NCBI RefSeq assembly: GCF_022012395.1
Contig: NZ_JAKLTQ010000007.1
Location: 62,001 to 126,000, forward strand
From: Arthrobacter hankyongi
Lineage (GTDB): Bacteria > Actinomycetota > Actinomycetes > Actinomycetales > Micrococcaceae
Length of the DNA stretch: 64,000 nucleotides
Direction: 5' to 3'
Under the pieces are notes generated by a model. The model ran no database searches. It saw nothing but the letters and a program-made list of their open reading frames with translations, and was not told the origin of the DNA. Numbering within the stretch: position 1 is the first letter of the stretch; each line of letters opens with the position of its first letter. Below, piece by piece: positions 1 through 7,929 of this stretch. The position numbers were made by a program, and so were the translations under genes.

Positions 1-258
1 GGTGGCGGGGAAGACCTGCGGAACGTTGTAGGCGAAGACCAGCAGCACCAGCAGCGGCAGGCTGCGGAACAGCCACACATAGGCCCCGGCGATGCCGGCG
101 AGCGCCCGGGAACGCGATTCCTTCATCAGCGCCAGGCCGATGCCGGCGACGTTGGCAATCACCCAGGACAGCAGGCTCAGGGCGACGACGACGCCGGCCG
201 CCCGCCACAGGTTGGGGTCGGCGAAGAGCGAGAACGTGTAGGCCCAGTCGAATGTCAT
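1..258 (-). CDS. Amino-acid ABC transporter permease, N-terminal part (runs off the window)
   Basis: This is the first 86 codons of an inner-membrane permease of the His/Glu/Gln (HAAT) family. The visible protein begins MTFDWAYTFSLF and has a hydrophobic segment near residues 20-45, then the RSLPLLVLLVF stretch typical of these permeases. The ATG at 256-258 lies 2 bases after the stop of the upstream binding-protein gene, so the two are co-transcribed. The ATPase of the system is not in the window and probably lies beyond its left edge. The family is clear; the substrate is inferred from the neighbouring binding protein and is not proven. Confidence 0.85.
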   Translation of the reverse strand, partial: MTFDWAYTFSLFADPNLWRAAGVVVALSLLSWVIANVAGIGLALMKESRSRALAGIAGAYVWLFRSLPLLVLLVFAYNVPQVFPAT

Positions 259-260
259 GG

Positions 261-1133
261 TCAGGCCTGCTTCAGCGATTCCTCGAGCACCGCGGGGTCA
301 ACGGCCTCCAGGTTGTACTTCTGGAGCAGCTCGTCGTACTTGCCCGAAGCCTTCATGGCCTCCAGCCCGTCCTCGAGCGCCTTCTGCATCTTCGCATTGC
401 CCTCCTGCACGGCCAGGCCGACGGCGATCGGGTAGATCAGCTGCTGGCTGCTCAGGCTCAGCCGTCCCTTGGACTTTTCGACGGCGGTCTTGGCCACCGC
501 GGCGTCCGTCATCTGGGCATCGACCTGGCCCGAGAGCAGCGCCTGAGTGGCCTCCGGGTCGGTGGGGAATTCCTTCACCGTAATGGCGCCCTTGCCAGCC
601 TTCTTGCACTTGTCGCTTTCGGCGGCGGGCAGGATCTTGGCAATGACCGTCGCGGTGACCACGCCGACCTGCTTGCCGCAGAGGTCCTGGGCCGTGGCCA
701 GGGCCGGCTGGCCCTGCTTCACGATGATGGAATTGCCGGTCTGGAAGTAGGGCACGAAGTCCACTTCCTTGTCCCGGGCGGAGGAAACGTAGAGCGTGGA
801 GGCGATCACGTCGTAGCGGTCGGCCTTGATGCCGGCGACGATCTGGGCAAACCGGGTATCGGTGTACTTCGGCGTCAGGCCCAGCTCGGCGGACATCGCG
901 TCCATGAACTCGACGTCGAAGCCTGCCGGCTTGCCGTTCTCCAGCATGTCGTAGGGCGGATAGGTCAGGTCGGTGCCGACATTCAGGATGCCGGCGGTGT
1001 TGGTTTCGACTTTTGCCTTGGCACCGGCTTCGGCGGTGGATCCTGTTACGCTGCCGCTGCCGCCGCACGCGCTCAGGGCCAGGGCGAGGGTGGCCGCGCC
1101 CGCCAGCAGGGCAGATTTCTGGGAGATTTTCAT
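261..1133 (-). CDS. Polar amino-acid ABC transporter substrate-binding lipoprotein
   Basis: A 290-residue extracytoplasmic solute-binding protein of the SBP_bac_3 family. The N-terminus is a lipoprotein signal with lipobox LSAC (Cys about residue 23). The mature part has the family features: an N-lobe with VGTDLTYPPYD, then GFDVEFMDAMSAELG, and a C-lobe with the ATQALLSGQVDA region. It binds a small amino-acid-like ligand and delivers it to the permease encoded 2 bases downstream. An M20 peptidase gene ends 19 bases upstream on the same strand, so uptake and hydrolysis of an acylated or peptide-linked amino acid are probably coupled. Ligand identity is unknown. Confidence 0.9.
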   Translation of the reverse strand: MKISQKSALLAGAATLALALSACGGSGSVTGSTAEAGAKAKVETNTAGILNVGTDLTYPPYDMLENGKPAGFDVEFMDAMSAELGLTPKYTDTRFAQIVAGIKADRYDVIASTLYVSSARDKEVDFVPYFQTGNSIIVKQGQPALATAQDLCGKQVGVVTATVIAKILPAAESDKCKKAGKGAITVKEFPTDPEATQALLSGQVDAQMTDAAVAKTAVEKSKGRLSLSSQQLIYPIAVGLAVQEGNAKMQKALEDGLEAMKASGKYDELLQKYNLEAVDPAVLEESLKQA

Positions 1134-1152
1134 GGCTGCCTTTCGTAGGGGC

Positions 1153-2298
1153 TCAGTTGCACCACAGGTTGACTGCGTTGTTGTAGATGTCGATGATTTC
1201 CCGGTACTTGGCCAGTTCGACCCATTCGTCCGCCCAGCTGTATGGCGGGGTGCCGGGCCCGATGTTCACCGCGGGGATGCCGAACTGCTTCAGCGGGACC
1301 ATGTCGGTCCAGAACTGGATGCCGCGGTACACCGGTTCGGCACCGGCACGGGACACCGCCTCGGCGGCCGCCACCGAGATCGGGGAGGTCCTGTCGATCT
1401 CGTAGGGCAGCCGCGGGCCGCTGAGCCAGTGGTCGCTGAACTCCACGGTGGCCTCGATCCGCGGATCTTCGGCCTTCAGGTCCCCGATCATCTGCTCCAC
1501 CTGGAGCCTGACGTCGTACGGGTCCTGCGAGGGCAGCAGGCGGATGTCGCAGGTCATTTCGCAGCGGTCCGGGACCTGGTTGTGCTTGGTCCCGCCGCGG
1601 ATGGTGCCGATGTTCAGGTTCGGCCCGCCGGGAAGTTCCGGGTGCGGGGTGTAGGGCATCATGCCTTCGAGCCGGCGCATGCCGGCCAGGATCGGCTCCA
1701 TGGTCTCGATCGCATTCAGTCCCAGCTGCTTTGCGGAGGTATGGGCCTGGACGCCGTAGGTGGTGATCTTCAGGTACGCGGCACCGCGGTGCACCGTCCC
1801 GATGGTGTTGTCGGTCGGCTCGCCGCAGATCGCACCGTCGGCGGTGAAGCCGGCTTCCAGCAGGGAGCGGGTGCCGACCCCGCCTTCGAAGTGGCACGAA
1901 ACCCCCTGGAAGACGACGTCGCCCTTGGGCCGCGAGCCGGAGAGGGCGATGCGCCGCAGCACGGCCAGCGACGCCGTGGTGGCGGCCTTCATGTCGGCGA
2001 TCCCGGCCCCGTAGACCTTGCCGTCCTCGACGACGGGGCCGAACGGGTCCCTGGTCCAGTCCGGCGACACCTCGTAGGTGTCCAGGTGGCCGTTGAGCAG
2101 CAGCGACCTGCCGCCGCCGGTGCCGCGGAGCCGCCCGCCGACGCTGTGCCGGCCGGGCATGGATTCGACCAGTTCGACGTCGTCGACGCCCCAGCTGTGC
2201 AGCTGGCCGGCGATGAATTCCGCGAGCTCCTTTTCCCGGCCCCAGGTCGAATCGATGGACAAGGTCTTCAGCAGCAGATCAAGTTCCGGGTCGGTCAT
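1153..2298 (-). CDS. M20 family (ArgE/DapE-like) metallopeptidase
   Basis: A 381-residue zinc-dependent amidohydrolase of the ArgE/DapE/CPG2 group. Visible motifs are the metal-binding GHLD (about residue 70), GAGIADMK with the bridging Asp, CGEPTD, and a dimerisation domain between about residues 175 and 280. Such enzymes remove acyl or peptide groups from amino acids. It is the first gene of a minus-strand unit that continues into the ABC binding protein and permease. It diverges from the LysR gene across a 111-bp AT-rich gap, suggesting LysR control. The exact substrate cannot be told. Confidence 0.85.
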   Translation of the reverse strand: MTDPELDLLLKTLSIDSTWGREKELAEFIAGQLHSWGVDDVELVESMPGRHSVGGRLRGTGGGRSLLLNGHLDTYEVSPDWTRDPFGPVVEDGKVYGAGIADMKAATTASLAVLRRIALSGSRPKGDVVFQGVSCHFEGGVGTRSLLEAGFTADGAICGEPTDNTIGTVHRGAAYLKITTYGVQAHTSAKQLGLNAIETMEPILAGMRRLEGMMPYTPHPELPGGPNLNIGTIRGGTKHNQVPDRCEMTCDIRLLPSQDPYDVRLQVEQMIGDLKAEDPRIEATVEFSDHWLSGPRLPYEIDRTSPISVAAAEAVSRAGAEPVYRGIQFWTDMVPLKQFGIPAVNIGPGTPPYSWADEWVELAKYREIIDIYNNAVNLWCN

Positions 2299-2371
2299 GC
2301 CGGCTCCATCCCTTTCGGTGTTGTGGGCAGTTCGGGAATAGAACGACTATGCAGTCTGCGGATAACCATGT

Positions 2372-2381
2372 AAAACAGATG
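2372..2381. promoter_or_regulatory. Candidate LysR-type operator half, shared with the flavin reductase leader
   Basis: AAAACAGATG lies in the gap between the divergent M20 peptidase and LysR genes. Its reverse complement, CATCTGTTTT, recurs at 3426-3435 upstream of the flavin reductase/HpaB operon, where it is part of an inverted repeat CCATC...GATGG (3425-3443). Both copies are followed by ATGG and sit in the AT-rich parts of the only two intergenic gaps next to this regulator. A role as LysR binding sites is inferred. Confidence 0.35.
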
Positions 2382-2409
2382 TAATCGATGAAGGGTTTCT
2401 AAAAAATCT

Positions 2410-3318
2410 ATGTCTAGCGTGACCCTCCGGCAGCTCGAGTACCTGGTTGCGGCGGCGGAGACCGGCAGCGTGACGGCCGCCGCCGGCCGGCTGTATCTGT
2501 CCCAGTCGGCCGTCTCCACCGCGCTGGCGGACCTGGAAGAGGCCGTGGGCGTGCAGGTCTTCATCCGGCATGCGCGCGGGCTGTCCCTGACCGGCGTGGG
2601 GCAGCAGGTGCTGGCCGACGCGCGCCGCCTGCTGGCCGGCGTGGACGATCTGAAGAACTCCGCCCGGGAAGCCAGCGAATCGCTTTCGGGGCGCCTGGTG
2701 GTGGGCTGCTACAGCACGCTCGCCCCGATCCTGCTGCCGCGCATTATTGCCAGCTTCACCGAGCATCATCCCGGGGTGGACCTGAGCTTCGTGGAGGGCT
2801 CGCACCTGACGCTGGAGGAGCAGCTGCGCAACGGCTCGCTCGACCTGGCCCTGCTCTATGACTACGACTTCGACCGCCGCGGCTTCCCGCGCGACCTGAG
2901 CTCGCACGTGCTGGCCGCCACCCCGCCGTATGTCGTGCTTCCCGAACACCACAAATTCGCCGACAACGGCGCCCTCTCGCTGCAGCAGCTGGCGCCCGAG
3001 CCGCTGATCCTGTTCGACCTGCCGCCCGGCGGGGACTACTTCCTCTCCTTCTTCGCCGCCGAGGACCTCGAACCGAACATCAGGTTCCGGACCACCAGCT
3101 TCGAAATGGTGCGCGCCCTGGTCGCCCGGGAACTGGGGTATTCGATCCTGAGCCAGCGCACCAACATCAACATGAGCTACGAGGGCCGCGGGTTCGTCAC
3201 GAAACAGCTCAGCGGCGCGCCGCGCGGCCTGAACGTGTGCGCGGTGCACCTGTCCGGGGTGCGCCTGACCCGCCGGGCGACGGCGTTCATCGACGAATGC
3301 CGGGGCGCCCTCACTTAA
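2410..3318 (+). CDS. LysR-family transcriptional regulator
   Basis: A 302-residue LysR-type regulator. Residues 1-60 form the winged HTH (TLRQLEYLVAAAETGSVTAAA, then LYLSQSAVSTALADLEE) and residues 90-300 form the effector-binding domain. It lies between the divergent peptidase/ABC unit and the plus-strand flavin reductase/HpaB operon, and probably regulates one or both. The spacer before its ATG is AT-rich with only a distant AAGGG as possible ribosome-binding site. The inducer is unknown. Confidence 0.9.
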   Translation: MSSVTLRQLEYLVAAAETGSVTAAAGRLYLSQSAVSTALADLEEAVGVQVFIRHARGLSLTGVGQQVLADARRLLAGVDDLKNSAREASESLSGRLVVGCYSTLAPILLPRIIASFTEHHPGVDLSFVEGSHLTLEEQLRNGSLDLALLYDYDFDRRGFPRDLSSHVLAATPPYVVLPEHHKFADNGALSLQQLAPEPLILFDLPPGGDYFLSFFAAEDLEPNIRFRTTSFEMVRALVARELGYSILSQRTNINMSYEGRGFVTKQLSGAPRGLNVCAVHLSGVRLTRRATAFIDECRGALT

Positions 3319-3424
3319 CCGATCGGGGCAGGCCCTTCGTGCCGCGGGCGCGCCACGCAGGGACCCTGCTGCCCCGCGCTTATTCACCCCGCCCGTTTCC
3401 AGACTGTTTCCCGGCGGTTTCAAG

Positions 3425-3443
3425 CCATCTGTTTTTTCGATGG
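3425..3443. promoter_or_regulatory. Inverted repeat upstream of the HpaB-type operon
   Basis: CCATC and GATGG flank a T-rich centre about 90 bp before the flavin reductase start. The block contains CATCTGTTTT, also found inverted at 2372-2381 in front of the LysR gene. This makes it a candidate regulator binding site. The rest of the 213-bp gap between LysR and flavin reductase shows no gene. Confidence 0.35.
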
Positions 3444-3531
3444 ATAAGGGCGAAAACTTCTGTTGGACACATACCACCGCCGCTTCCAATACTTGGTGCA
3501 AGCAACCGCACAAGTGGAAGGGAGCGGCCAG

Positions 3532-4137
3532 ATGTCCATGTCAACCAAGGATGCGGCCACCAACGCCCGGGCCGCCGGGGCACCCCGGGATGAATTCATA
3601 GCCGCCATGGGACGGGTTGCCACCGGCGTCACCGTGGTGTCGACCGGCGGGCCGGCCGGGCGGTTCGCGCAGACCGTCAGCGCCATGTGCTCGGTCTCGG
3701 CGGATCCGCGGCTGGTGCTGGTGTGCATCAATGCGCGCAGCCCGATCAACGCCGCGATCCGCGAGCACGGCGTCTTCAACGTCAATGTCCTGGGCAAGCA
3801 GCACGACCACGTGGCCGACACCTTCGCCGGCCGGCCGTGGCCGGGCAAGGAACGCTGGGACTTTTCCTGCGGCGAATGGGTCGATGCGCCGTCGGGCTCG
3901 CCGCGGATCCGCGACGCCGTCGCCAGTTTCGACTGCACGGTCCACGAAACCGTCGAGGCCGGCACGCACCTGGTCTACATCGGCCGGGTCACCTCCGTCG
4001 ACTCGCACGAGGCCGAACCGCTGATCTACAGCGCCCAGACCTACGCCAAGCCCGAGCCCATCGAACCCTCGGTCTTCCCCGACTACCCGGGCTCCGGCCC
4101 CACCTACCGCCAGCAGAAGAAGGAGGATTCCCAGTGA
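3532..4137 (+). CDS. Flavin reductase family protein (HpaC-like partner of the downstream monooxygenase)
   Basis: A 201-residue flavin:NAD(P)H oxidoreductase with the split-barrel FMN-binding fold: FIAAMGRVATGVTVVST at residues 20-40, then the QTVSAMCSVSADP region and GVFNVNVLG. It should supply reduced flavin to the two-component monooxygenase encoded next. A start at 3532 is preferred over an in-frame one at 3463 because GGAAGGGAG lies about 8 bases before it and the extra N-terminus does not resemble the family. Its stop overlaps the next gene's start (GTGA). Confidence 0.88.
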   Translation: MSMSTKDAATNARAAGAPRDEFIAAMGRVATGVTVVSTGGPAGRFAQTVSAMCSVSADPRLVLVCINARSPINAAIREHGVFNVNVLGKQHDHVADTFAGRPWPGKERWDFSCGEWVDAPSGSPRIRDAVASFDCTVHETVEAGTHLVYIGRVTSVDSHEAEPLIYSAQTYAKPEPIEPSVFPDYPGSGPTYRQQKKEDSQ

Positions 4138-5594
4138 TCCGCACAGGAGACGAATACCGCGAGTCGATCCGCGACGGCCGACAGATCTGGATCGACGGCG
4201 AGAAGGTCACCGACGTGACCACCCACCCGATGTTCAAGCCCGTGGTGGACGTCCGGGCCAGGATCTACGACCTGGCCCACGAAGAGCACTCCCGCCAGGT
4301 CATGACCTATGCGGACGACCAGACCGGCGAACCCAACGCGATCGCCAACCGGCTGCCGAAGACCCAGCAGGACTGGCTGGACAAGCGCGCCGCCGTGGAA
4401 CTGGTCCAACGCGAAGCCGGCGGCGTGGTCACCCGGGTCGGCGACGAGACCATCGGCGAGATGTGGTCGCTCTACGACGGCCAGGACGTGCTCAACGAGG
4501 TGGACCCGCGCTTCTCGGAGAACATCCGCCGGCACATCGCCCGCACCATCAAGGGCGATCCGTTCCACATTTCCGCCAACACCGATCCCAAGGGCGACCG
4601 TTCCAAGGCCCCGCAGGACCAGGACCCCGACATGCTGCTGCATGTGGTGAAGGAAACGGACAACGGGATCGTGGTCCGCGGCGCCAAGTACGAAACCGCC
4701 GCCGCCTACGCCAACCAGGCCTTCACCAAGCCCACCATCGCCAACTGGGGCAACGACAAGCTCTCCGACTACGCCGTCGGCTTCGTGGTGGACCTCTCCA
4801 GCCCCGGGCTGAAGTTCATTTCGCGCAACGGCTTCGCCGGCCGCGCCCCGGCCGCCGACTACCCGCTGGCCAACCGGGTGGACGAAGTCGAATCCCTGGT
4901 GGTCTTCGACAATGTCGAGATCCCGTGGGAGGACGTGCTGTTCTACCGCCACACCAGGGCCGCCGCGTTCATCCGCTCCACCCTGCACCGCTACAGCGCG
5001 TTCCCGTTTGTCCAGCGCACCCTGCACCTGGCGGATCTGATGATCGGCTCCGCGCTGTGGAACGTGAAGCAGACGGGTCTGGAAAAGCAGCAGGCGGTGC
5101 AGGAGAAGCTCGCCCAGCTGGCCTGCTACCGCGAAGGCATCAACGCGCACCTGACCGCCGCGGTCGCCAACGCCGAGACCAGCCCGGGCGGCCTGCTGAT
5201 GCCCAACCAGTCCCTGCTCTACACCGGCCGGGTCTTCGCCCTGTCCCAGCTGCCGGCCATGATGCACGTGGCCCGGGAGCTGTGCGGCGGCCAGATCTGC
5301 ATCACCCCGGATGCGGCCACCTTCAGCGACCCGGAAGTCTCGCCCTGGCTGGAGAAGTTCTACACCATCAACGAGAACTGGGTGGCCGAGGACCGCCGCC
5401 GGCTGCTGGCCTTCGCCCGCGACCTGCTCAACAGCGACTACGCCGGGCACCGGCTGACCTTCCAGCTGTTCGCCCAGTCCCCGCCGTTCGCCCAGCTCGG
5501 CGCCGTCTACCGCAACTTCGACTGGAACGGGCCGCTGGACCTGGTCAAGGCCGCCGCCAACCTCTCCGAGAAGGTGGACGGATCGCGCGCATGA
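4134..5594 (+). CDS. 4-hydroxyphenylacetate 3-hydroxylase family (HpaB-like) flavin-dependent monooxygenase
   Basis: A 486-residue oxygenase component of a two-component flavin monooxygenase. The protein starts (GTG, after AGGAGG at 4121-4126) with IRTGDEYRESIRDGRQIWIDGEKV, the family N-terminus. It carries the acyl-CoA-dehydrogenase-like core with PLANRVDEVESLVVFDNVEIPWEDVL and the C-terminal helical domain. It would hydroxylate a phenolic or hydroxy-heteroaromatic ring using reduced flavin from the preceding gene product. Context (RidA, amidohydrolase, aspartase) suggests a nitrogen-containing aromatic substrate, which is only an inference. Confidence 0.88.
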   Translation: MIRTGDEYRESIRDGRQIWIDGEKVTDVTTHPMFKPVVDVRARIYDLAHEEHSRQVMTYADDQTGEPNAIANRLPKTQQDWLDKRAAVELVQREAGGVVTRVGDETIGEMWSLYDGQDVLNEVDPRFSENIRRHIARTIKGDPFHISANTDPKGDRSKAPQDQDPDMLLHVVKETDNGIVVRGAKYETAAAYANQAFTKPTIANWGNDKLSDYAVGFVVDLSSPGLKFISRNGFAGRAPAADYPLANRVDEVESLVVFDNVEIPWEDVLFYRHTRAAAFIRSTLHRYSAFPFVQRTLHLADLMIGSALWNVKQTGLEKQQAVQEKLAQLACYREGINAHLTAAVANAETSPGGLLMPNQSLLYTGRVFALSQLPAMMHVARELCGGQICITPDAATFSDPEVSPWLEKFYTINENWVAEDRRRLLAFARDLLNSDYAGHRLTFQLFAQSPPFAQLGAVYRNFDWNGPLDLVKAAANLSEKVDGSRA

Positions 5595-6007
5595 GCACCC
5601 ATACCCGGCTCCGCAAATTCAACACCAGGGACACCTATCCCGAGCAGCAGCTGGACAACGACCTGTGCCAGGCCGTGGTGGCCAACGGCGTGGTCTACCT
5701 GCGCGGCCAGATCGGCCAGGACCTCGAGACCCGCGAATCCGTCGGCATCGGCGACGTCGAGGCCCAGGCCGAAAAGGCCATGGCCAACATCGACCTGCTG
5801 CTCAAGGAGGCCGGCAGCAGCCTCGAGGACATCGTCAAGGTGACCGTCTACATCATCGACCCCCGCTACCGGGAGCCGGTGTACCGGACCATGGGCCGCT
5901 GGCTCAAGGGCGTCTACCCGGTCTCCACCGGGATCGTGGTCGACGCGCTGGCCCGGCCCGAGTGGCTGGTCGAAATCGACGCGACCGCCGTGATCAGCAA
6001 GAACTGA
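5591..6007 (+). CDS. RidA/YjgF family protein
   Basis: A 138-residue RidA-family protein with the characteristic VANGVVYLRGQIGQDL segment, EAQAEKAMANIDLLLKEAGSSLEDIVKVTVYI, and a C-terminus ending in IDATAVISKN. Family members hydrolyse reactive enamine/imine intermediates, and catabolic versions act in ring-cleavage pathways (as in the Rut pathway). The conserved Arg of true imine deaminases is not obvious at the C-terminal site, so it may be a specialised subgroup. The start overlaps the monooxygenase stop (ATGA), showing tight coupling. Confidence 0.85.
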   Translation: MSTHTRLRKFNTRDTYPEQQLDNDLCQAVVANGVVYLRGQIGQDLETRESVGIGDVEAQAEKAMANIDLLLKEAGSSLEDIVKVTVYIIDPRYREPVYRTMGRWLKGVYPVSTGIVVDALARPEWLVEIDATAVISKN

Positions 6008-6040
6008 ACAACCTCGAAGAACCAGATTTCAGGAGATCCT

Positions 6041-6715
6041 ATGACTTTCTCACTTGTAGCCAGGGATGCCGCCACCGGCGCGTTCGGCATGGTTGTCACC
6101 TCGTCCAGCCCCTCCGTGGCGGCGCGCTGCGTCCACCTGCGGCCGGGGACCGGGGCGGTGGCCTCGCAGAACATCACCGATCCCGGCCTCGGCGCGAAGC
6201 TGTTGGATCTGCTGGAGTCCGGTTCGCCGGCCGAGGAGGCGATGGCCAAGCTGCTGGCCCGGGAGCCGGAGACCGAGTACCGCCAGCTCACCGCCGTCGG
6301 GCGCGACGGACGCACCGCCGCCTTCAGCGGCGCCCGGACGCTGGGCACGCACCGTACGGTGGAGCTCGACGGCGCGGTCGCGGCGGGCAACCTGCTCGCC
6401 TCGCCCGGCGTCGTCGACGCCATCGCCGAGGCGTATGCCTCGGCCGGCGGCGAGTTCGAGGACCGGCTGCTGGCCGGCCTGCTGGCAGGCCGCGACGCCG
6501 GCGGCGAGGAAGGCCCGGAGCACTCGGCCGGCCTCGTCGTCGTCGAAGATGTGCCGTGGGCGGTCACGGACCTGCGTGTGGACTGGGCAGAGGAGGACCC
6601 GATCGGCCAGCTTTCCGGGATCTGGGAGCTGTGGCGTCCGCAGAAGCGCGACTACAAGCTGCGCGCGGTCCAGCCCTCCCTCGCCCCGAGCTACGGGGTG
6701 CCGGGGGACCTGTGA
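6041..6715 (+). CDS. DUF1028 family protein (predicted Ntn-hydrolase fold)
   Basis: A 224-residue DUF1028 protein. The start TFSLVARDAATGAFGMVVTSSS and the GTGAVASQNITDPGLGAKLLDLLESG block are diagnostic of this family, which has an N-terminal-nucleophile-hydrolase-like fold and often sits with amidohydrolases and peptidases. Here it is between RidA and an M20 amidohydrolase, with AGGAGA just upstream of the ATG. It is probably an amide hydrolase in the same pathway; biochemical function is unproven. Confidence 0.8.
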   Translation: MTFSLVARDAATGAFGMVVTSSSPSVAARCVHLRPGTGAVASQNITDPGLGAKLLDLLESGSPAEEAMAKLLAREPETEYRQLTAVGRDGRTAAFSGARTLGTHRTVELDGAVAAGNLLASPGVVDAIAEAYASAGGEFEDRLLAGLLAGRDAGGEEGPEHSAGLVVVEDVPWAVTDLRVDWAEEDPIGQLSGIWELWRPQKRDYKLRAVQPSLAPSYGVPGDL

Positions 6716-7929
6716 AAAGCCTCAAGGACGCGGCCGCCGGCCGCATCGACACCCTGTCCGGCCGCATCCTGGCACTCTCCCACCGGATCCACGCCAACCC
6801 GGAACCGGGCTGGCAGGAGCACCAGGCCGCCGGCTGGATCAGCGGCGAACTGGCCGGGTTCGGCTACGAGGTGACCCGGGAACTCTGCGGATTCCCGACG
6901 GCGTTTGCCGCCGGCGTGGGCCGCGGGCCGCTGCGGCTGGCGATCTGCGCCGAGTATGACGCGCTGCCCGGGCTCGGCCACGCCTGCGGACACAACATCA
7001 TCGCCGCGGCGGCCGTGGGTGCCGCCGCGGCGCTGGCCCCGATCGCCGATGCGCTGGACGCCCGGATCACCGTGTTCGGCACCCCGGCCGAAGAGGGCGG
7101 CGGCGGCAAGATCGAACTGCTCGAACGCGGCGCCTTCGACGGCCAGCATGCGGCCATGATGGTCCACCCCGGACCGCTGGACGTGGCCCGGGCCGAACCG
7201 TTCGCCGTCTCGCACAGCAGGATCCGCTACCGCGGCCAGGCCGCCCACGCCGCGGCCTACCCGGAACGCGGCGTCAACGCCGCCGATGCCTTCACCGTGG
7301 CCCAGGTGGCGATCGGCCTGCTGCGCCAGCAGTTGGCCAGCGGGACCAGGGTCCACGGCGTGCTGACCAACGGCGGCGAGGCGCCGAACGCGATACCCGA
7401 GGTGACCGAGGGCCGCTGGTACGTCCGGGCCGGCTCGCTGGCGGAACTGGACCGCCTCGAGGAGCGCGTGCGGCACTGCTTCGAGGCCGGGGCGCTGGCC
7501 ACCGGCTGCGACCTGGACATCGAGGCCGAAAGCAAGCCGTACTCCGAATTCCGCACCGACGAGGACCTGCTGGCACTCTACGTGGACAATGCCGTGCGGC
7601 TGGGCCGCCGCTTCGCCGACGACGGGCCGGACATGCGGATGAACCGCGCCTCCACCGACATGGGGAACATCTCGCTGGTGCTGCCGGCCATCCACCCCTA
7701 CATCGGCATCGATTCGCTGCCGGCGGTCAACCACCAGAAGGAGTTCGCCGCCCACTGCGTATCCGGCGCGGCGGACCGTGCGGTGCTGGATGCGGCCAAG
7801 GCCATGGCCTTCACCTGCATCGACGCCGCGTCGGACGCGGGCCTGCGCGGGCGCCTGATGTCCGCGGGCCTGGAACGGGACAGCGGCAGCACCTCCGACG
7901 ACGAAAGGCAGGCCCTCGGTGTCCGCTGA
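6712..7929 (+). CDS. M20D family amidohydrolase (AbgB-like)
   Basis: A 405-residue metal-dependent amidohydrolase. Motifs include EYDALPGLGHACGHN (residues about 80-95), FGTPAEEGGGGK with the catalytic Glu pair, a lid domain from about residue 180 to 290, and the late SLPAVNHQKEFAAHC. Relatives cleave N-acyl amino acids or p-aminobenzoyl-glutamate-like amides. The GTG start overlaps the DUF1028 stop (GTGA). With aspartase next in line, a product such as an N-acylated aspartate is conceivable but unproven. Confidence 0.85.
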   Translation: MKSLKDAAAGRIDTLSGRILALSHRIHANPEPGWQEHQAAGWISGELAGFGYEVTRELCGFPTAFAAGVGRGPLRLAICAEYDALPGLGHACGHNIIAAAAVGAAAALAPIADALDARITVFGTPAEEGGGGKIELLERGAFDGQHAAMMVHPGPLDVARAEPFAVSHSRIRYRGQAAHAAAYPERGVNAADAFTVAQVAIGLLRQQLASGTRVHGVLTNGGEAPNAIPEVTEGRWYVRAGSLAELDRLEERVRHCFEAGALATGCDLDIEAESKPYSEFRTDEDLLALYVDNAVRLGRRFADDGPDMRMNRASTDMGNISLVLPAIHPYIGIDSLPAVNHQKEFAAHCVSGAADRAVLDAAKAMAFTCIDAASDAGLRGRLMSAGLERDSGSTSDDERQALGVR

